Source: Aselliscus stoliczkanus (Eukaryota > Chordata > Mammalia > Chiroptera > Hipposideridae). Taken from it: a stretch of 64,000 nucleotides of DNA. The position numbers and the translations under genes are program-made. Numbering within the stretch: position 1 is the stretch's first letter; each line of letters starts with the position of its first letter. A model generated the notes under the pieces. It ran no database searches. It was not told the DNA's origin and worked only from the letters and a program-made list of their open reading frames with translations. Shown one piece after another: positions 1 to 12,334 of this stretch. The stretch lies in the NCBI GenBank assembly GCA_033961575.1, contig CM066732.1, positions 84,189,687 through 84,253,686 on the forward strand, given 5' to 3'.

Positions 1-139
1 CCCAGCCTCCTATTCATTTCCCTGACTTCTTAGAAAAGACACTGAACATATTTTAATGTTGTATTCGTGTCTCACGGACAACATGATGAACACCATTGTT
101 TGGTTTGTGTTGTTTGTTGTTTTAGGTAAGTATACAATG

Positions 140-265
140 CCTTTTACCTTACAAAAGTTATAGTTTCAGAGAGGTCTTTTGACTTAACTCCTATCACAGA
201 GCTGGCATTTGGGGGAGTCTTGACTTCAAATCCACCTCTGGCCTGAAGCCCACATTCTTTTCTCA
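140..265 (+). repeat. MIR SINE fragment
   Basis: The core reads like MIR in sense orientation: TTTCAGAGAGGTCTTTTGACTT, then CACAGAGCTGGCATTTGG and a CAAATCCACCTCTGG segment. Old and diverged. Confidence 0.6.
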
Positions 266-429
266 CCACAAGACCTTCCTGCCTCCCTACCCAGAGCTCT
301 CTGACACAGGTCACCGCCCTTCTCCTCCAAGCTAATGCCCTCCTTTTTTTTCCCCACATGCGTATCTTTATGCTCCAGCTAAATTTAACAACTACCTTTT
401 CTCCAAAAGTGAGTTATGCTTTCCCATCT

Positions 430-640
430 CTGCCTTTGCTCGTGTTGTTTCCCTTTTCCTAAATTGCCATTTATTTCTTCTCTGCCTTTTGGCACCCTAA
501 TTATTCATTCTTTAAGGCCCTACTAACACATTAACTCCTCCTTCAGGTCTTTCAAAATCCCTCCCGTTGAATGCTCTCTTCCTCCTTTGAACCCCTGTAG
601 CATTTTATGCATATTTTTCTTATAATAATTTCATTCCTAC
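430..640 (-). repeat. L2-like fragment (antisense)
   Basis: CTTTAAGGCCCTACTAACAC and CTCCTCCTTCAGGTCTTTC resemble the antisense 3' region of L2 LINEs. Diverged; family call is tentative. The rest of 1-880 shows nothing recognisable. Confidence 0.4.
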
Positions 641-1754
641 ATTGCAGAGTTTAAAGAATTTCTTGACCTCATACCTCAAGGTGCATCTCTTTAATTTTTT
701 ATTTCCTGTAAAATAGCATCTTCTACTTAGTACACTTTGAATGGAATTCATTGCCAAAACATCCCTAAATCTTTAGTAGAATTCTCTCTCTAACCTACTT
801 GGTCCCTCTTAGTGTACTCTAATCCTAGGAGGGTTCCATACAAAAAAATAAAATACAAAACAGGAAATAAAGTATAATATTGAGGGCATTTGTTATAGGT
901 TGCAAAAGTCCAGATAATTCCGAGGGCTGGGAACTTCTGCTGACACATTCCATGGCATCACAGCTTAGAGGAAAATCACCCATCCGTGCAGCTGAGAAGG
1001 ACAAATGGGGAAGTGGGGAAGCGGAGAATGGGATGTCATTTCATGGAGCTGATCACACTCTCTTCCCCTGGGTTCCATGACACCATGCTCAGTTTGCTTT
1101 CCTGATCTCATTGACCCAGTCCCCTCTCCTCGATCTCCTAGTGCTGGAGTGCCTCAGGTCTTTGTCCTACCTTTTCTATTATTCTCTCTGTATGCCTTCT
1201 CCATAGGAGGCTGACTTTTGCCACTTGAACAATTTACAGTTTCCTGGGACTGACTAATGAGGTTCAGAGAAAGGGACTGGTTGACATCACTCAACCATTA
1301 TAACATATTCCAACTTCTCACATTGGCAGTGACTTCCAGACTGGGAATGACAGGCAGTGTTGAGTGAATAGAACTTTTCATTTAGATTTCTCCTAGAACA
1401 TGTGATGATTTGCAAGACTGGTAAGTAAAATCCAGTACTTGTTCGCTTGAGAGGTATAAGAAACCACCCAGAACCAATGTGATCAGAAAACTCCACAACC
1501 AGCCTTAGACCTCATAAGGCAAGTCACTATTCACTTATACATACTAAATATTTTGTCCTTTGGGACCGTTTGAAAATTAAAGAGAAAAAAAATGCAGCAG
1601 CCCTTTATGCTCATTTATTGCACCATGTTAATTTGAAGCTGGCCACTCAAAACACAGGGAATGCTAATTGCTATGCATTCTTCTTTTGTGGATGGAGTAG
1701 CTAGGTCTCTGATAAAAAGCCAGGCATGTCGTTCTCCTAGGATACATAAGTGCT

Positions 1755-1803
<49 letters not shown>

Positions 1804-2450
1804 TGTATATGAAGTTCTCTCCCTACTCAGTTCTGTTTCCTGATGCTTTGACTGCATTCAGTTATGTTCTCCAAGGGTAGCAGCTAAACAGCCTACTTTT
1901 CTTCTGTGTGATATACCAAAAAAACTCCCAAATAAGTGGGTTGCTGAAGACCCTTTGCAGCTTTTTAGGTCTGTGCCAGATTTTTTTTGCCACTGTAAGA
2001 ATTTTAACAATGGTATTGAATAGAAGACAAATGTTATAGAAAAAACTAACAAAAATTAGCTTTTATATGGAAACAGACTTAAGTCATTACAGAAACTATC
2101 TTTAAAACCTGAAACCCATCAGAAAAGTCTTTTTATTTAAATCTTTATAAGAAAATATGAGACACATAATTCATAAACTTGTTCTTAGAATAAAACTGGG
2201 TTACTTTAGGACCTCTATTGCCTTGAAAATTTGCTTTATCATATCCTAGATCTATGTCTGAAGGACCTAAATTATCCAGATTTAGAAAAAAGGAATTTAA
2301 GCATATTATCATAGCCAGTGATCCCTAAATATTTTAAATTACATACCCCATCAACAAAACACTTTTGAGCAGTCACCATATTTATTTGTAAGTTGTTTAT
2401 GTACTTATATAGAGATTATCATATTAACTATATAATAAAATAGAGATAAA
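641..2450. other. Unassigned DNA with one microsatellite
   Basis: AT-rich non-coding DNA. A stretch near 1090-1230 (GTGCTGGAGTGCCTCAGG) looks like an ancient LINE fragment. Open frames here are short chance frames. The (TG)n at 1756-1802 is listed separately. Confidence 0.4.
1756..1802. repeat. (TG)n microsatellite
   Basis: About 23 uninterrupted GT units. Both strands read open across it (Cys-Val or His-Thr runs), which are artefacts. Confidence 0.97.
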
Positions 2451-2533
2451 AATTTTAGTCCCTGATTTGAAACTATACTACAAAACTACAGTAATCAATA
2501 CAGCATGGTATTGGCATTAAAACAAACACACAG

Positions 2534-3030
2534 GGCCAGCCAAGTGGCTCAGTTGGTTAAGAGTTGGCTTAAGAGCACAAGCTCTGAGCAACAGGGTCGC
2601 CGGTTTGATTCCCACATGGGCCAGTGAAGCTGCACCCAAGCTGAGCTGTCACTGAGCTGTCAACAGGTGGCAGAATGGTTCAGCTGGTGTAACAACAAGA
2701 TTGCCTGTTCTTGTTGGGCTACGGCAATAAGACTGAGCTCGACACCTTGAGCTGAGCTGCTGCCCGGATGATTCAGTTGATAGAGCATGCTCTCTTAACA
2801 ACAAAGCTGCCAGGTTTCGACTCTCACCTGGGATGGTGGCTATGCCCACCCACAACTAAGATTGAACACAGCACCTTGAGCTTAGAGACCACGAGCTGCC
2901 AGGACGCCAGATGGCGACTGGCGCCCTCCACAATGAAGATTGAAGAACAACAACTTGGCCGGTCCCCTTCCCCAATTTCCCAAAACTGTTCCCTTCCCAC
3001 AATTCCCCAATAAAATCTTAAAAAAAAAAA
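2534..3030 (+). mobile_element. Trimeric tRNA-SINE (T+ tail) in L1
   Basis: Three tRNA-like units in tandem: head with box A GTGGCTCAGTTGGTTAAGAG and box B GGTTTGATTCCC, a second unit near 2670-2760, a third near 2768-2850. The tail is CCCCAATTTCCC-type repeats ending AATAAAATCTTA plus A's. The 12-bp TSD is ACAAACACACAG (2522) / ACAGACACACAG (3032). Confidence 0.9.
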
Positions 3031-3980
3031 AACAGACACACAGATCAATGGAACAGAACAGAGATCCCAGAAATAAATCCACACATATATGGACAATTTA
3101 CAACAAAAGAGCCAAGAACATAAAATAGGTGAAGGACAGTCTCATCAATAAATGGTGTTGGGAAAACTGGATAGCCACAAGCAAAAGAATGAAACTATAC
3201 ATAAAAATGAACTCAAAATGGATTAAAGACTTGAATATAAAACCTGAAACCATAAAATTCCTAGAAGAAAACATAGGCGGCAAACTCCTTGACATCAGTC
3301 TAAGCAGTGTTGTTTTTAGATATGACCCCAAAGGCAAGGGAAACAAAAGTAAAAATAAATAAACGGGACTGCATCAAAACTAAAAATCTTATGCAAAGGA
3401 AACCATCAACAGAATGAAAAGGCAACCTACTGAATAGAAAACATTTGCCAAGCATACATCCAACAAGGGGTTAATATCCAAAATACATAAAGAATTTATA
3501 CAACTCAACAACATAAAAACAAACAACCTGATTGAAAAAAGGGGCAAAGGATCTGAATACACATTTTTTCCAAAGACTATATACAGATGATTAAGAAGCA
3601 CATGAAAAGATGCTCAATATCACTAATTATCAGGAAAATGCTAAACAAAACCACACCTGTTAGGATGGCTATTATCAAAATGACAAGCAATAACAAATGC
3701 TGAAGAGGATGTGGAAAAAAAGGAATCCTCATACACTATTGGTGGAAATGTAAATTGGTGCTGTCACCATGGACAACAGTATGGAGATTCCTCAAAAAAT
3801 TAAGAATAGAATTACCATAAAATCAAGCTACTCACTTCTGAGTATTTATACAAACAATACCAAAACACTAATTTGAAAGGATATATACACCCCTTTGTTT
3901 ATTGCAGCATTATTTACATTAGCCAAGATATGGAAACAACCTAATTGTCCATCAATTAAGGAATATAAAGAAGATGTGAG

Positions 3981-4100
3981 AGGGCCAGCCGAGTGGTGCA
4001 GTGGTTAAGCGCTGGCTTGGGAAGCCAGCGGCACCGGTTCGGTCCCACATATGAGGGTCAGTGACACTGCCCTCAAAAAAACAAACAAAAAAAAAAAAAA
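3981..4100 (+). mobile_element. Short tRNA-SINE (type A) in L1
   Basis: A single tRNA-like unit: GAGTGGTGCAGTGGTTAAGC, then CACATATGAGGG, then GACACTGCCCTC and poly-A. A perfect 13-bp TSD AAGAAGATGTGAG is at 3968-3980 and 4101-4113. Confidence 0.92.
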
Positions 4101-4117
4101 AAGAAGATGTGAGATTT

Positions 4118-4161
<44 letters not shown>

Positions 4162-4166
4162 AGACA
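4118..4166. repeat. (GATA)n microsatellite
   Basis: About 11 GATA units, interrupted once, inside the L1 3' UTR just after the type-A SINE. Confidence 0.95.
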
Positions 4167-4798
4167 AATAGATAATGGACTACTGCTCAGCCATAAAAAA
4201 GAAGGAAACCTTGTCATTTTGTGATAACATTAATGGACCTTGTTATGATCAGTGAAATAAGTCAGATGAACAAATACTGTATGATTACACTTATATGTGG
4301 AATCTAAAAACAAAACAAAAGCAAACTGATAAATATAGAGAACAGATTGGTGGTTACCAGAGGGGAAGAGGGTTGGAAGGAAGGTGAAATGGGTGAAAGG
4401 GATCAATTGTATGATGATGAATGGTAACCAGACTTACAGCAGTGATCACTATGTAGTATATACAAACATTAAATTACAATGTTGTACACCAATTTTACCA
4501 CAACAAAAAAAAATTAGAGACCAAATTAAAATAAATATCACTATTTTTTAAAATGTTTTATTTATGAAGGATACCAAAAAAGCCTTTCTGTTCTTCCTGG
4601 AAATCTAACAGCAAAATTTTTAGTAGCAGCAGTGACCAACTACATTTCACTGTTTGTAAACTTTTGGGTTGTCTACATGCACTGAAAACTTAGCTTCAAA
4701 TGTCTTTCTAATGTTAATAGCTTCACACTATCATTAACTGACACCTCAAGGCATAATATATAATGATGAGGCCCATTGCCAAGGAGATGGATGTGAAT

Positions 4799-5225
4799 CT
4801 GTTAGTTTGCTAGGGCTGCCGTAATAAAGTACCACAGACTGGGTGGATTAAACAACAGATATTTATTTTCTCAAAGTTCTAAGTCAGAGATCAATCAAGG
4901 GATCAGCAGAGTTAGTTCCTTCTCAGGGCTGTGAAGGGAGGATCTGTACCAACCCACTTTTCTTGGCTGGTTCGACGGTCATCTTCTCCTTGTGTCTCTA
5001 CATCATCATTCCTTTATCAAATCTCTGTGTCCAAATTCCTTTGTTTTGCAATGACACCAGTCCTATTGAATTAGGGCCCACCCTAATGACCTCATTTTAA
5101 ATTAATTACCTCTGCAAAGATCCTACCTCTATATAAGGTCATATTCTGAGGTACTGGGAGTTAGGATTTCAACATCTGAACTGAGGGTGAAGTCGGGAAG
5201 AAGGAAGCAATTCAGCCCATAACGA
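4799..5225 (+). mobile_element. MaLR-type solo LTR (MLT1-like)
   Basis: GTTAGTTTGCTAGGGCTGCC at the start, GACTGGGTGGATTAAACAAC, AGGGCCCACCCTAATGACCT inside and AATTCAGCCCATAACG at the end are hallmark pieces of this mammal-wide LTR. Complete but old. Confidence 0.85.
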
Positions 5226-6880
5226 AATTCACATTGCAAATATTTTTGTTCATAATTTTTAAGTTTTGTGCCAACTTCATGTCAGAGGCGATCGGCTCTG
5301 CCATTGGCCTTGAATTATTACCAAATATTACCTTTATTACTACAGAAATCTTTTAGGATCCTCGCTCACTTAACTAAGCGCACACAAACTACAAAGCATC
5401 ACAAGATGCTGAAAGAACACGAATAAATGATGCCAGTGCTGTGCAACCCCTACCTCATGGTACCTTCACCATCAGACATATAGACCACTTGAGGGCACTA
5501 CTAATTTCTTTATCATATAAAGTAAAACTCCAATTCATTCTTTGCTACATATTAAATAAATATATGGCTTTTATATATTTTAAATAAATAAATAGGAATG
5601 CCCTCTTTCCCCAGCATGCCATTGCGTTGTCTTCTGGGTGTGATCAGACCACTTGAGAGATCTCCGATCTGGACGACACTCTGAAGAAACTCCCTGCAGA
5701 GTTTCAAATCCAGAAAGTTATTTGTAAGAGGGCCTTTGGCTGTGAAGTAGAATGTGAAATCATGTTGCAGTCAAACCCAACCCAAAAGGCTCACAGAATT
5801 TATGATTCTCACTTTTCCTTCTCATCGTCTCGATAACACAGGTATTTAATTGTTCCCTGAGGTTGAAGGCAGTGAACTGAGAATACTATGGGCTCCAGCA
5901 ACACTTCATCAGCTCTCCGGATAGCGCTGTTCCATCCAGAGTTAGGAGTGTTTGTTGAAAATGTCACCCGAAAGATATCAGCATTGCCTGAGTCATGGTT
6001 TGATTGAACTTGTAGAATAATGTAATAGGAACTGTGTTCTCCACAAAAGTCACAAGGCAATCATGACAACAGGGGCTGGGATTTAAAAAAAAAAAAGCCA
6101 AATATTCTGTCCAATTCAATAAGGCTGAGAGACAGGTTAATGCACTCATTGTTACAAGCATCGATCTCAGTAGAAGGAAAAGCACTGCTACCTGTTTCCT
6201 AAAGAACTTTGGGGGTAAATTTTCTGATGGTTTATTCGGGCCACGTATATTCTAGCTCTGGGGGGCTAAGGGAGCCAAAAAAAAGAGGACAATGCAGTGG
6301 CCAAATAATATATTCTGAGGAAGTCAAGGGCCTGCCAAAGGAAAGGAGCCCCCTCCAGGAGAGCAAGACGAAAAAAAACCCACGCCGTAATGCACTTGCA
6401 GTTTGAAGAGCTGGTCAAGCTGCCCAAATGCAAAAACAGCAGGAAACATCAATCAAATGGAGATTTATTTGATGTTTTTCAGCCTCAAAGTGAATTCTAA
6501 ACTGGCATAAAGTAATTCCTTTCTACAATTCTGGGTGGAGAGGAAATAGCACATGTGGGCATTACAACTGTACCTAACTGTGGCACAAGAGCAGAACCAG
6601 GCTAGAGCCTCGGTCCTCCGGGGCTGAGTAGTACTTAGCTCTTATGCTGCCCCACCTCACTGACCTAATGCCCGAGCACACCATGCTGCTGTATGTTGCT
6701 ATGATTTTTATTGATAAATGAAGGATAAACTCATGTCGGCTCTATGAAATGTAAATAGTTGCACTCAAGACACTCTGATTACCTCCTCTCTTGCACTGCA
6801 CATATTTCTACAATGATGCATCTCTTATTACATCATGATATATGTATATTTTTTAATGCCAGCCTCCCTTTCTAGACTAT
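5226..6880. other. Unassigned DNA with one exon-like open frame
   Basis: No repeat family recognised except AT-rich runs. The minus strand holds an 83-codon frame at 5809-6060 ending before a donor-like AAAAGTGAGAATC (see findings). No gene could be named. Confidence 0.4.
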
Positions 6881-6894
6881 AAGATCGTTAAGAT

Positions 6895-7210
6895 CAGGGA
6901 CCATGTCTAATCCTTGTATTTCTAATGCCAACACAGATCTTGACACTTAATAGGTACTCTATAAATGTTTTGGGAATCTGGTCTTCTGTTGAAAATGCTC
7001 AATAATCTCTAGTGTTGTGATACACACAGTATCATGGATCCATCACAATAAACCTGTAAATTTGTTACCAATACAGGTATTCTCATTTTAAAGATGGGAA
7101 ATGTGTGCTCAGAGGAGCTAAGTGGCTTGCCTAAAATCACAGAGCTTTTTAGCATCAGAAACAGGACTTCTGCCTTGAGTTTCTGATGCCAAAATTCATT
7201 GGTGCCTTTC
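6895..7210. repeat. Old L2/MIR-type fragments
   Basis: 6895-6970 resembles the conserved 3' end shared by L2 and MIR (TTAATAGGTACTCTATAAATG). 7075-7200 has a MIR core in sense orientation (AAAGATGGGAAATGTGTGCT, then AAATCACAGAGC). Confidence 0.55.
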
Positions 7211-7629
7211 AGCAATTCCATGCCTTCTACTGGGTAGACTAAGGAGGTACGCATCCCCAATGGTAAGAGAACAAGGAGCAAAGTTGTGGGTCTGTAAATG
7301 AGAACACTTTCCTTATACTGATAGAATACTTGGAAGGATAGCCAGGTATTCTGTACAATGAGTTAATGAATAAATGAAAGAACAAACTGCCAGCCTTTAG
7401 TGGACAGTAATTTTCACACAGCGTAGCACTGGCCTCAGAGGATCTAAAATGTCCAGATCAGGCCTGTAAGCCTTTAGGAATGATTCTGAGAGAAATTATG
7501 TGAGGTAAATGAGTTCTCATTGAAAATGAGAATTTCACCCCCACAGAGTGGTCATTGCATTAATTCCTCTTATGGTTGCCACCTTTGCCTTGAGTTTTCT
7601 CAAGAAATTGTAAAAAGAATAGGCATGCA

Positions 7630-8136
7630 GGCTGGCCAAGTGGCTCAGTTGGTTAAGAGTTAGCTCAAGAGCGCAAACTCTGAGCAACAGGGCCACCGGT
7701 TCTATTCCCACATGGGCCAGTGAACGCTACGCCCTAGCTGAGCTGTTGCTGAGCTGCCAACAGGTGGCAGGATTGTTCAGCTGGTGTAACAACAAGATTG
7801 CCTGTTCGATGGTGGGCTATGCCCACCCACAACAAGACTGAACTCAGCACCTTGAACTGAGCTGCAGCTTGGATGGCTCAGAGGATAGAGGGGGCGTTCT
7901 TAACAACAAGGCTACTGGGTTTGTCTCCCACTTGGGATGGTGGCTACTCCCACCCGTAACTAAGACTGAACACAGCACCTTGAGCTTAGAGGCCACGAGC
8001 TACCGACGGGAAGCCAGATGGCGACTGGAGCCCTCCACAACGAAGGTTGAAGAACAACAACTTGGCTAGTCCCCTTCCTCAATTCCCCAACACTGTTCCT
8101 CTCCCCCAATTCCCCAATAAAAATCTTTTTTAAAAA
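7630..8136 (+). mobile_element. Trimeric tRNA-SINE (T+ tail)
   Basis: Same three-unit build as the copy at 2534, with box A GTGGCTCAGTTGGTTAAGAG and tail CCCCAATAAAAATC. TSD approximately GAATAGGCATG before 7628 and after 8139. Confidence 0.88.
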
Positions 8137-8264
8137 AGGAATAGGCATGAGCCCCTGGCTGTACAATGACCAAACCATGCCTTCCCATAGTTCCCTGAGG
8201 GTTCTGGACAGATTTTTTCAGATTGCGTATTGAGGGATCTTCAGGAGAGAGACCTTGGAGACAG

Positions 8265-8430
8265 ATGGACCTGGCATAGAATCCTGGTGCCTCTCTCACT
8301 GCCTGCGTGGTGCTGAGCTCGTTCCTTAACCTTGACACACCTCAGAGCCTCATCTGTGATGCTAGGATTAATGCTAGTGTCTACCACCCAGGGTTTCTGT
8401 GAGAATTAAATGGGGTAAAACTTAGGCAGT
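8265..8430 (+). repeat. MIR SINE fragment
   Basis: AGAATCCTGGTGCCTCTCTC, CCTCATCTGTGATGC and GTTTCTGTGAGAATTAAATG follow MIR order in sense orientation. Confidence 0.6.
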
Positions 8431-9425
8431 AACTCAACCAGTGTTACTTAACTTGGAGTCCAAGGGCTTCTGAAGGCCCTGAGATTTTCCAAATCCAAAA
8501 AGTCTATGAAGATGTAATTTTGTGTTTTTCTGTTGATTATAATCTAAATATAACTATGAATGCAAACATAAGCCCATGTCATCTGGATGAGCCTGAGGTT
8601 CCAAAGGCTGTCTATGTATGTATGTTCACAGTCAGGTGGACACCCAGCCAAGGACAAAGGATGTTGCCCCACATTGTGCAAGACTTTTGTAGCAATTTGA
8701 ATATAGAAAAGTGATGGGATAATTGAATCATTATATGGCATGTGACTGTTAAAAAGCTAAACCATCTAAGTGCCTTTGCTGTAGCAGTCAAGTGCTGTAT
8801 TTATGTTGCCAATAAATACGCAAAAAGCATTTGTTTGTTAAAGAATACTTTTTGTTTGCAGTGTGGGGATTTTGCATCCTAAATTTTCTAAATTGACCAA
8901 CCCATTTGTAGTTTAACATGATTTTATTGTAAAAATGAGAAAATGATAATGAAAATAACTACAATTTAAATGGTTGGCAATGATTAAAATAAAAAGAAAA
9001 CAACCATGAGTAAACCGGTTATGCCAATACATCTTTCTATTAATACATCTAGCTTTGGCAATTTAAGTTTAATCAATATCTGCTCTTTAATGTCATTAAG
9101 TTTAAAATTTTGGCTGTAGTTTTGTTTACATTTAATTTGTAGCTTTTTTGTTTTTATGATTGTATAATACACAAATTATCTAGTTTTATGGTTGTTGTTT
9201 TTTACCTATTTAAGGGATTTTATAAATAAAAAGTGATATGAGGTAATTCTGGAAGTCTGCAAGAATTTATTTCCTTTCAGAGAGCTCTGTATATACCCTG
9301 ATTACTTGTCAGACATTGAACCAGCCTACTCTTCCAGGACTAAAATCCTCTGATATGGAAACCAATGACTGCAGAGTGGGAGTGGAACCAGGAAATGATG
9401 TTGTACCTCAGTTCTTGTATTCTCG
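8431..9425. other. Unassigned AT-rich DNA
   Basis: No gene or firm repeat. The stretch near 8440-8520 (GTTACTTAACTTGGAGTCC) may be an old DNA-transposon end. Only chance open frames. Confidence 0.35.
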
Positions 9426-9429
9426 AAGG

Positions 9430-9990
9430 AAAGACTTCAATCAAGAGAGAGTTTGTGCAGCATGAACAGCAGAAGTTTATTAGTAAAGGAGAGTACACTC
9501 TGAGACCTGCTTGGGAGAGGGTTGACCCACGAGAGGAAAGCAGCCTTGCTTTACACTGTATAAAGGCTTTCCTTTCTATGAGTAGAATTGCCTTCCCCTC
9601 TTCCTTCTCTTGTCTGTCTTTCTCCCCCTGAGGTGGCTGGTCCTCCCTTCTCTGGCACTTAGCATTGCATTTATTTGATTTAGGGGCATGTGCAAACAAA
9701 GCCCCTTGGTTTGGGGGCATGTGTAAACACACCCCTTAGAGGTATGTGAAAACCTGGAATCCTGTTGGGCTGTAAAGTATTGGTGGTCCTGACAAGCAGG
9801 ATGTGTTCCACCCTACTCTGACTGTTAGCAACGTATTTCTTTGATTTAGAGGTATGTATAAGCCTGGAATCCTGTTAGACAACTGCAAGGGGTTTTGACC
9901 CAAGCAGGAGCTGCAGGAAGGGGCTTCCTGACTGGGGCTGTTTCTCCTTCTGTTCATTTCTATCCACCTACCTACCCTACCAGGAGGAAG
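9430..9990 (-). mobile_element. ERV LTR (minus), with internal direct repeats
   Basis: AGCAGAAGTTTATTAGTAAA, TTGACCCACGAGAGGAAAGC and TTTACACTGTATAAAGGC look like R-U5/TATA parts of an ERV LTR read on the minus strand. The U3 part carries a repeated unit (GATTTAGGGGCATG at about 9680, GATTTAGAGGTATG at about 9843, with CCTGGAATCCTGTT at about 9754 and 9864). Confidence 0.5.
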
Positions 9991-10528
9991 GCCAAGCCAA
10001 GGGGTGACCTTCGATCATTATAAGCCTTTTCATTATAGTTATTATTTGATTTTTCTCTCTGTTTTCCTACAAGGAGACAGAAAAGACAGCAGAGACATTC
10101 TAGACGATCAAGAAAATGTTATCATGCAAATTCAAAACTATAAAGAGAAGCACCTTACGCTTGGCATGACTGTACCTCATCATTCAGAAACCAGTAAGAA
10201 AATTGCTGGTAGATACCACTGAGTCAAATAAGGATGGTCTTGTCTCTGAAGGATTCATCACAAAGCTGCTCTTAATATTTGTGAAATATGAAGTCCATGC
10301 ATCTGAGCATATTTAACCCAGCGTCTTTGTTGGAGGAAACCAGCTGAGAAGTGCTTCTCAGTGACCAATATCAGGTACTGTTTTCTTCAAGCCTACACAA
10401 TGACAAAAAACATTTATTTTAAAAGATCCAGGGAGGGTGGACTAACCCCAGAGTGTTCTGCTGGTGGCGTCCTATCTCACATGCTTTTTTTCCTCCCTCT
10501 AACTGTAGCATGAATGGATCTTCTCAAG
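9991..10528. other. Unassigned DNA
   Basis: No repeat or gene recognised. A 72-codon frame at 10004-10222 has no family resemblance. Confidence 0.35.
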
Positions 10529-10855
10529 CAGGGGTCAGAAAACTTTTGAGATGGAAACGCCACTAGGCTCAGCAAACTGCGGCTCACAAGCCACATGCAG
10601 CTCTTTGGGTATGTACATGTGGCTCTGAAGTAAAATTGAAAATGAAAGTAAAATTATCATACTTTCATTTATAGGATTTTTAAAGGATATTATTCACATA
10701 ATGGTGATTATGTAAACATATATGTATGGCTCTTGAATAAATTTTAAATTGTTGTGAGGGACAGGATTGGTTCATCCAGGGGTCGGCAAACTTTTGAGAC
10801 AGAACATACCCAAAGAGCCGCATGTGGCTCACGAGCTGCAGTTCACCGACCCCTG
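10529..10855. mobile_element. hAT-type MITE with long inverted arms
   Basis: Both outer ends are CAGGGGTC. The left arm (AAACTGCGGCTCACAAGCC...GCTCTTTGGGTATGT) is complementary to the right arm (ACATACCCAAAGAGCCGC...). A second CAGGGGTCGGCAAAC end occurs internally at about 10778. The flanks share TCAAG, short of a full 8-bp duplication. The CAGGGGTC termini suit the hAT group. Confidence 0.7.
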
Positions 10856-10909
10856 TCAAGTAAGCAAAGTATCATAGACCAAAGAAAAGCATTTAAGGCC
10901 TCAGAGAGC

Positions 10910-11583
10910 TGTGGACAAAAAATGGCCCACATACTAAACCTGACAAGCTCAGGGGAGACTGCATAGCAAGCCCTATAAACTACAAGAGTGAAATTAACTA
11001 CATAGGATGGTCCGAACATAAAAATTCCTAACTAAAAGCAAGGTCTGGGCAGTAGTCACATCCTTGGCCTGTAGCTTCCTTGACAAAGGTCACTCTCTAC
11101 CTTAAGCAAGCTTTTCTATTGTCTTTTTGCATCTAAGATAACACACCCTTGCAATATCAGAATAATCCCTTTTGCAGACCCCTCAGGGCACACAACCCAC
11201 CACACCAGAGCACCAGACTACAGAACCCCCTCACTATTATCATGTTCCCCAAATACCATCTCTTTGTGCCATAAATGTTTATTATTAACTATCCTGTGCC
11301 CATCAATGTAAAAGAAGTATGTGTCTCTCCATTTTGCTTTTTATCCAATCCCAGACAGTCCCCCACTCTGCTTTCTCCCACTCCCTTAATCTATCACTGA
11401 TGGATTTTGTGTAAACTTCCTTGCATCTCCTCCTTTGAGTCTAATGTGTAAAATAAGATGCAAAACTGCCATTCACTACAGCATTTTCTTAATCCATTAA
11501 GATTTTTGCTTCCCAGCAACTGTCATCAGTTTGGCTTAAATGAACTCATTAAACTTCTCTACAGGTTTGGACATTTCTTACAT
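10910..11583 (+). mobile_element. ERV solo LTR, family X copy 1
   Basis: Begins TGTGGACAAAAAATGG and ends GGTTTGGACA. GTCATCAGTTTGGCTTAAAT near the 3' end is a typical R-U5 end. It aligns by eye along its length with 40452-41317. No internal ERV sequence adjoins it, hence solo. Confidence 0.7.
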
Positions 11584-11769
11584 CAACACAGCAAATACAC
11601 CGAATGTCCACAGATGCTTAGTGGGAGAACTTGGCCCAATAATCATAATAGTGACTCACGACATCAATCTATGTCTCTTTCTCAAACATTTGCACTCAAG
11701 GTTTAGATGTAACAAGAAGCATAAAGACCAAGGACGTAAGGACAGCGTTATTTTCTGAACAGTTACCAG

Positions 11770-11965
11770 GTCCCAGGAAATCCACTGAACACATTATACC
11801 CCTTGTTTCATTTAATCCTACAACACGTCTATGAAGTAGATACAATTAGTGCTCCCATTTTTTCAGACAAGAAAACTGAGGCCAAGAGAGTTTAGATAGT
11901 GTCCAAAGTCAGACAAATAATAAACAGAATTCTAACTCAAGCAGCCTTTATTCCAGGACTGTAGC
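11770..11965 (+). repeat. MIR SINE fragment
   Basis: TTTCATTTAATCCTACAACA, then AAGAAAACTGAGGCCAAGAG and a GTCAGACAAATAATAAACAG segment: classic MIR order. 11966-12330 shows nothing recognisable. Confidence 0.75.
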
Positions 11966-12334
11966 TAAGCCACTCTGTTGTAAACACAGAGAGAATCATT
12001 GAGCCATGAGAAGAAAGAGTAAGGCACTAGAGGAAGAAACCATCAACCCTGCAGCTGGGCAAGCAATGAGTCAGCCTGGTCAGTCATTCCAGACCCTGAC
12101 TCACGCTCAGTGCTCCCAGACCACATCCCAGTTCCTGGGATGCTTAGTTGTGCAGCAATGATTCGTCACATGTATCCTGGTTGTGCAACTTTTCCCGGGT
12201 TCCTATGAAGCCTGATCTCTTACTTCCAAAAATATCCTTGTAATACAAGCCCTCTCTATTGCTTCGGTGAAGTGAAGGTTTCTCTCTTGCCTCTAGAAAA
12301 CTTAACACAGAAGTAAACTCAGAACTATCATCTA

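Larger units (their letters stand above)
2455..4510 (+). mobile_element. L1 3' end (ORF2 C-terminus and 3' UTR), carrying two SINEs
   Basis: Text such as ACAGATCAATGGAACAGAAC, AAATGGTGTTGGGAAAACTGG and CTATTGGTGGAAATGTAAA is diagnostic of mammalian L1 ORF2 and its 3' region, sense strand. The 3' end is AATTTTACCACAACAAAAAAA at about 4508. Stops and frameshifts are numerous, so it is dead and 5'-truncated. SINEs at 2534-3030 and 3981-4100 with clean TSDs inserted later. Confidence 0.9.

Noticed and set aside
2824..3096. 90-codon minus frame in the L1/SINE region
   Set aside because: Translation of SINE tail and L1 antisense.
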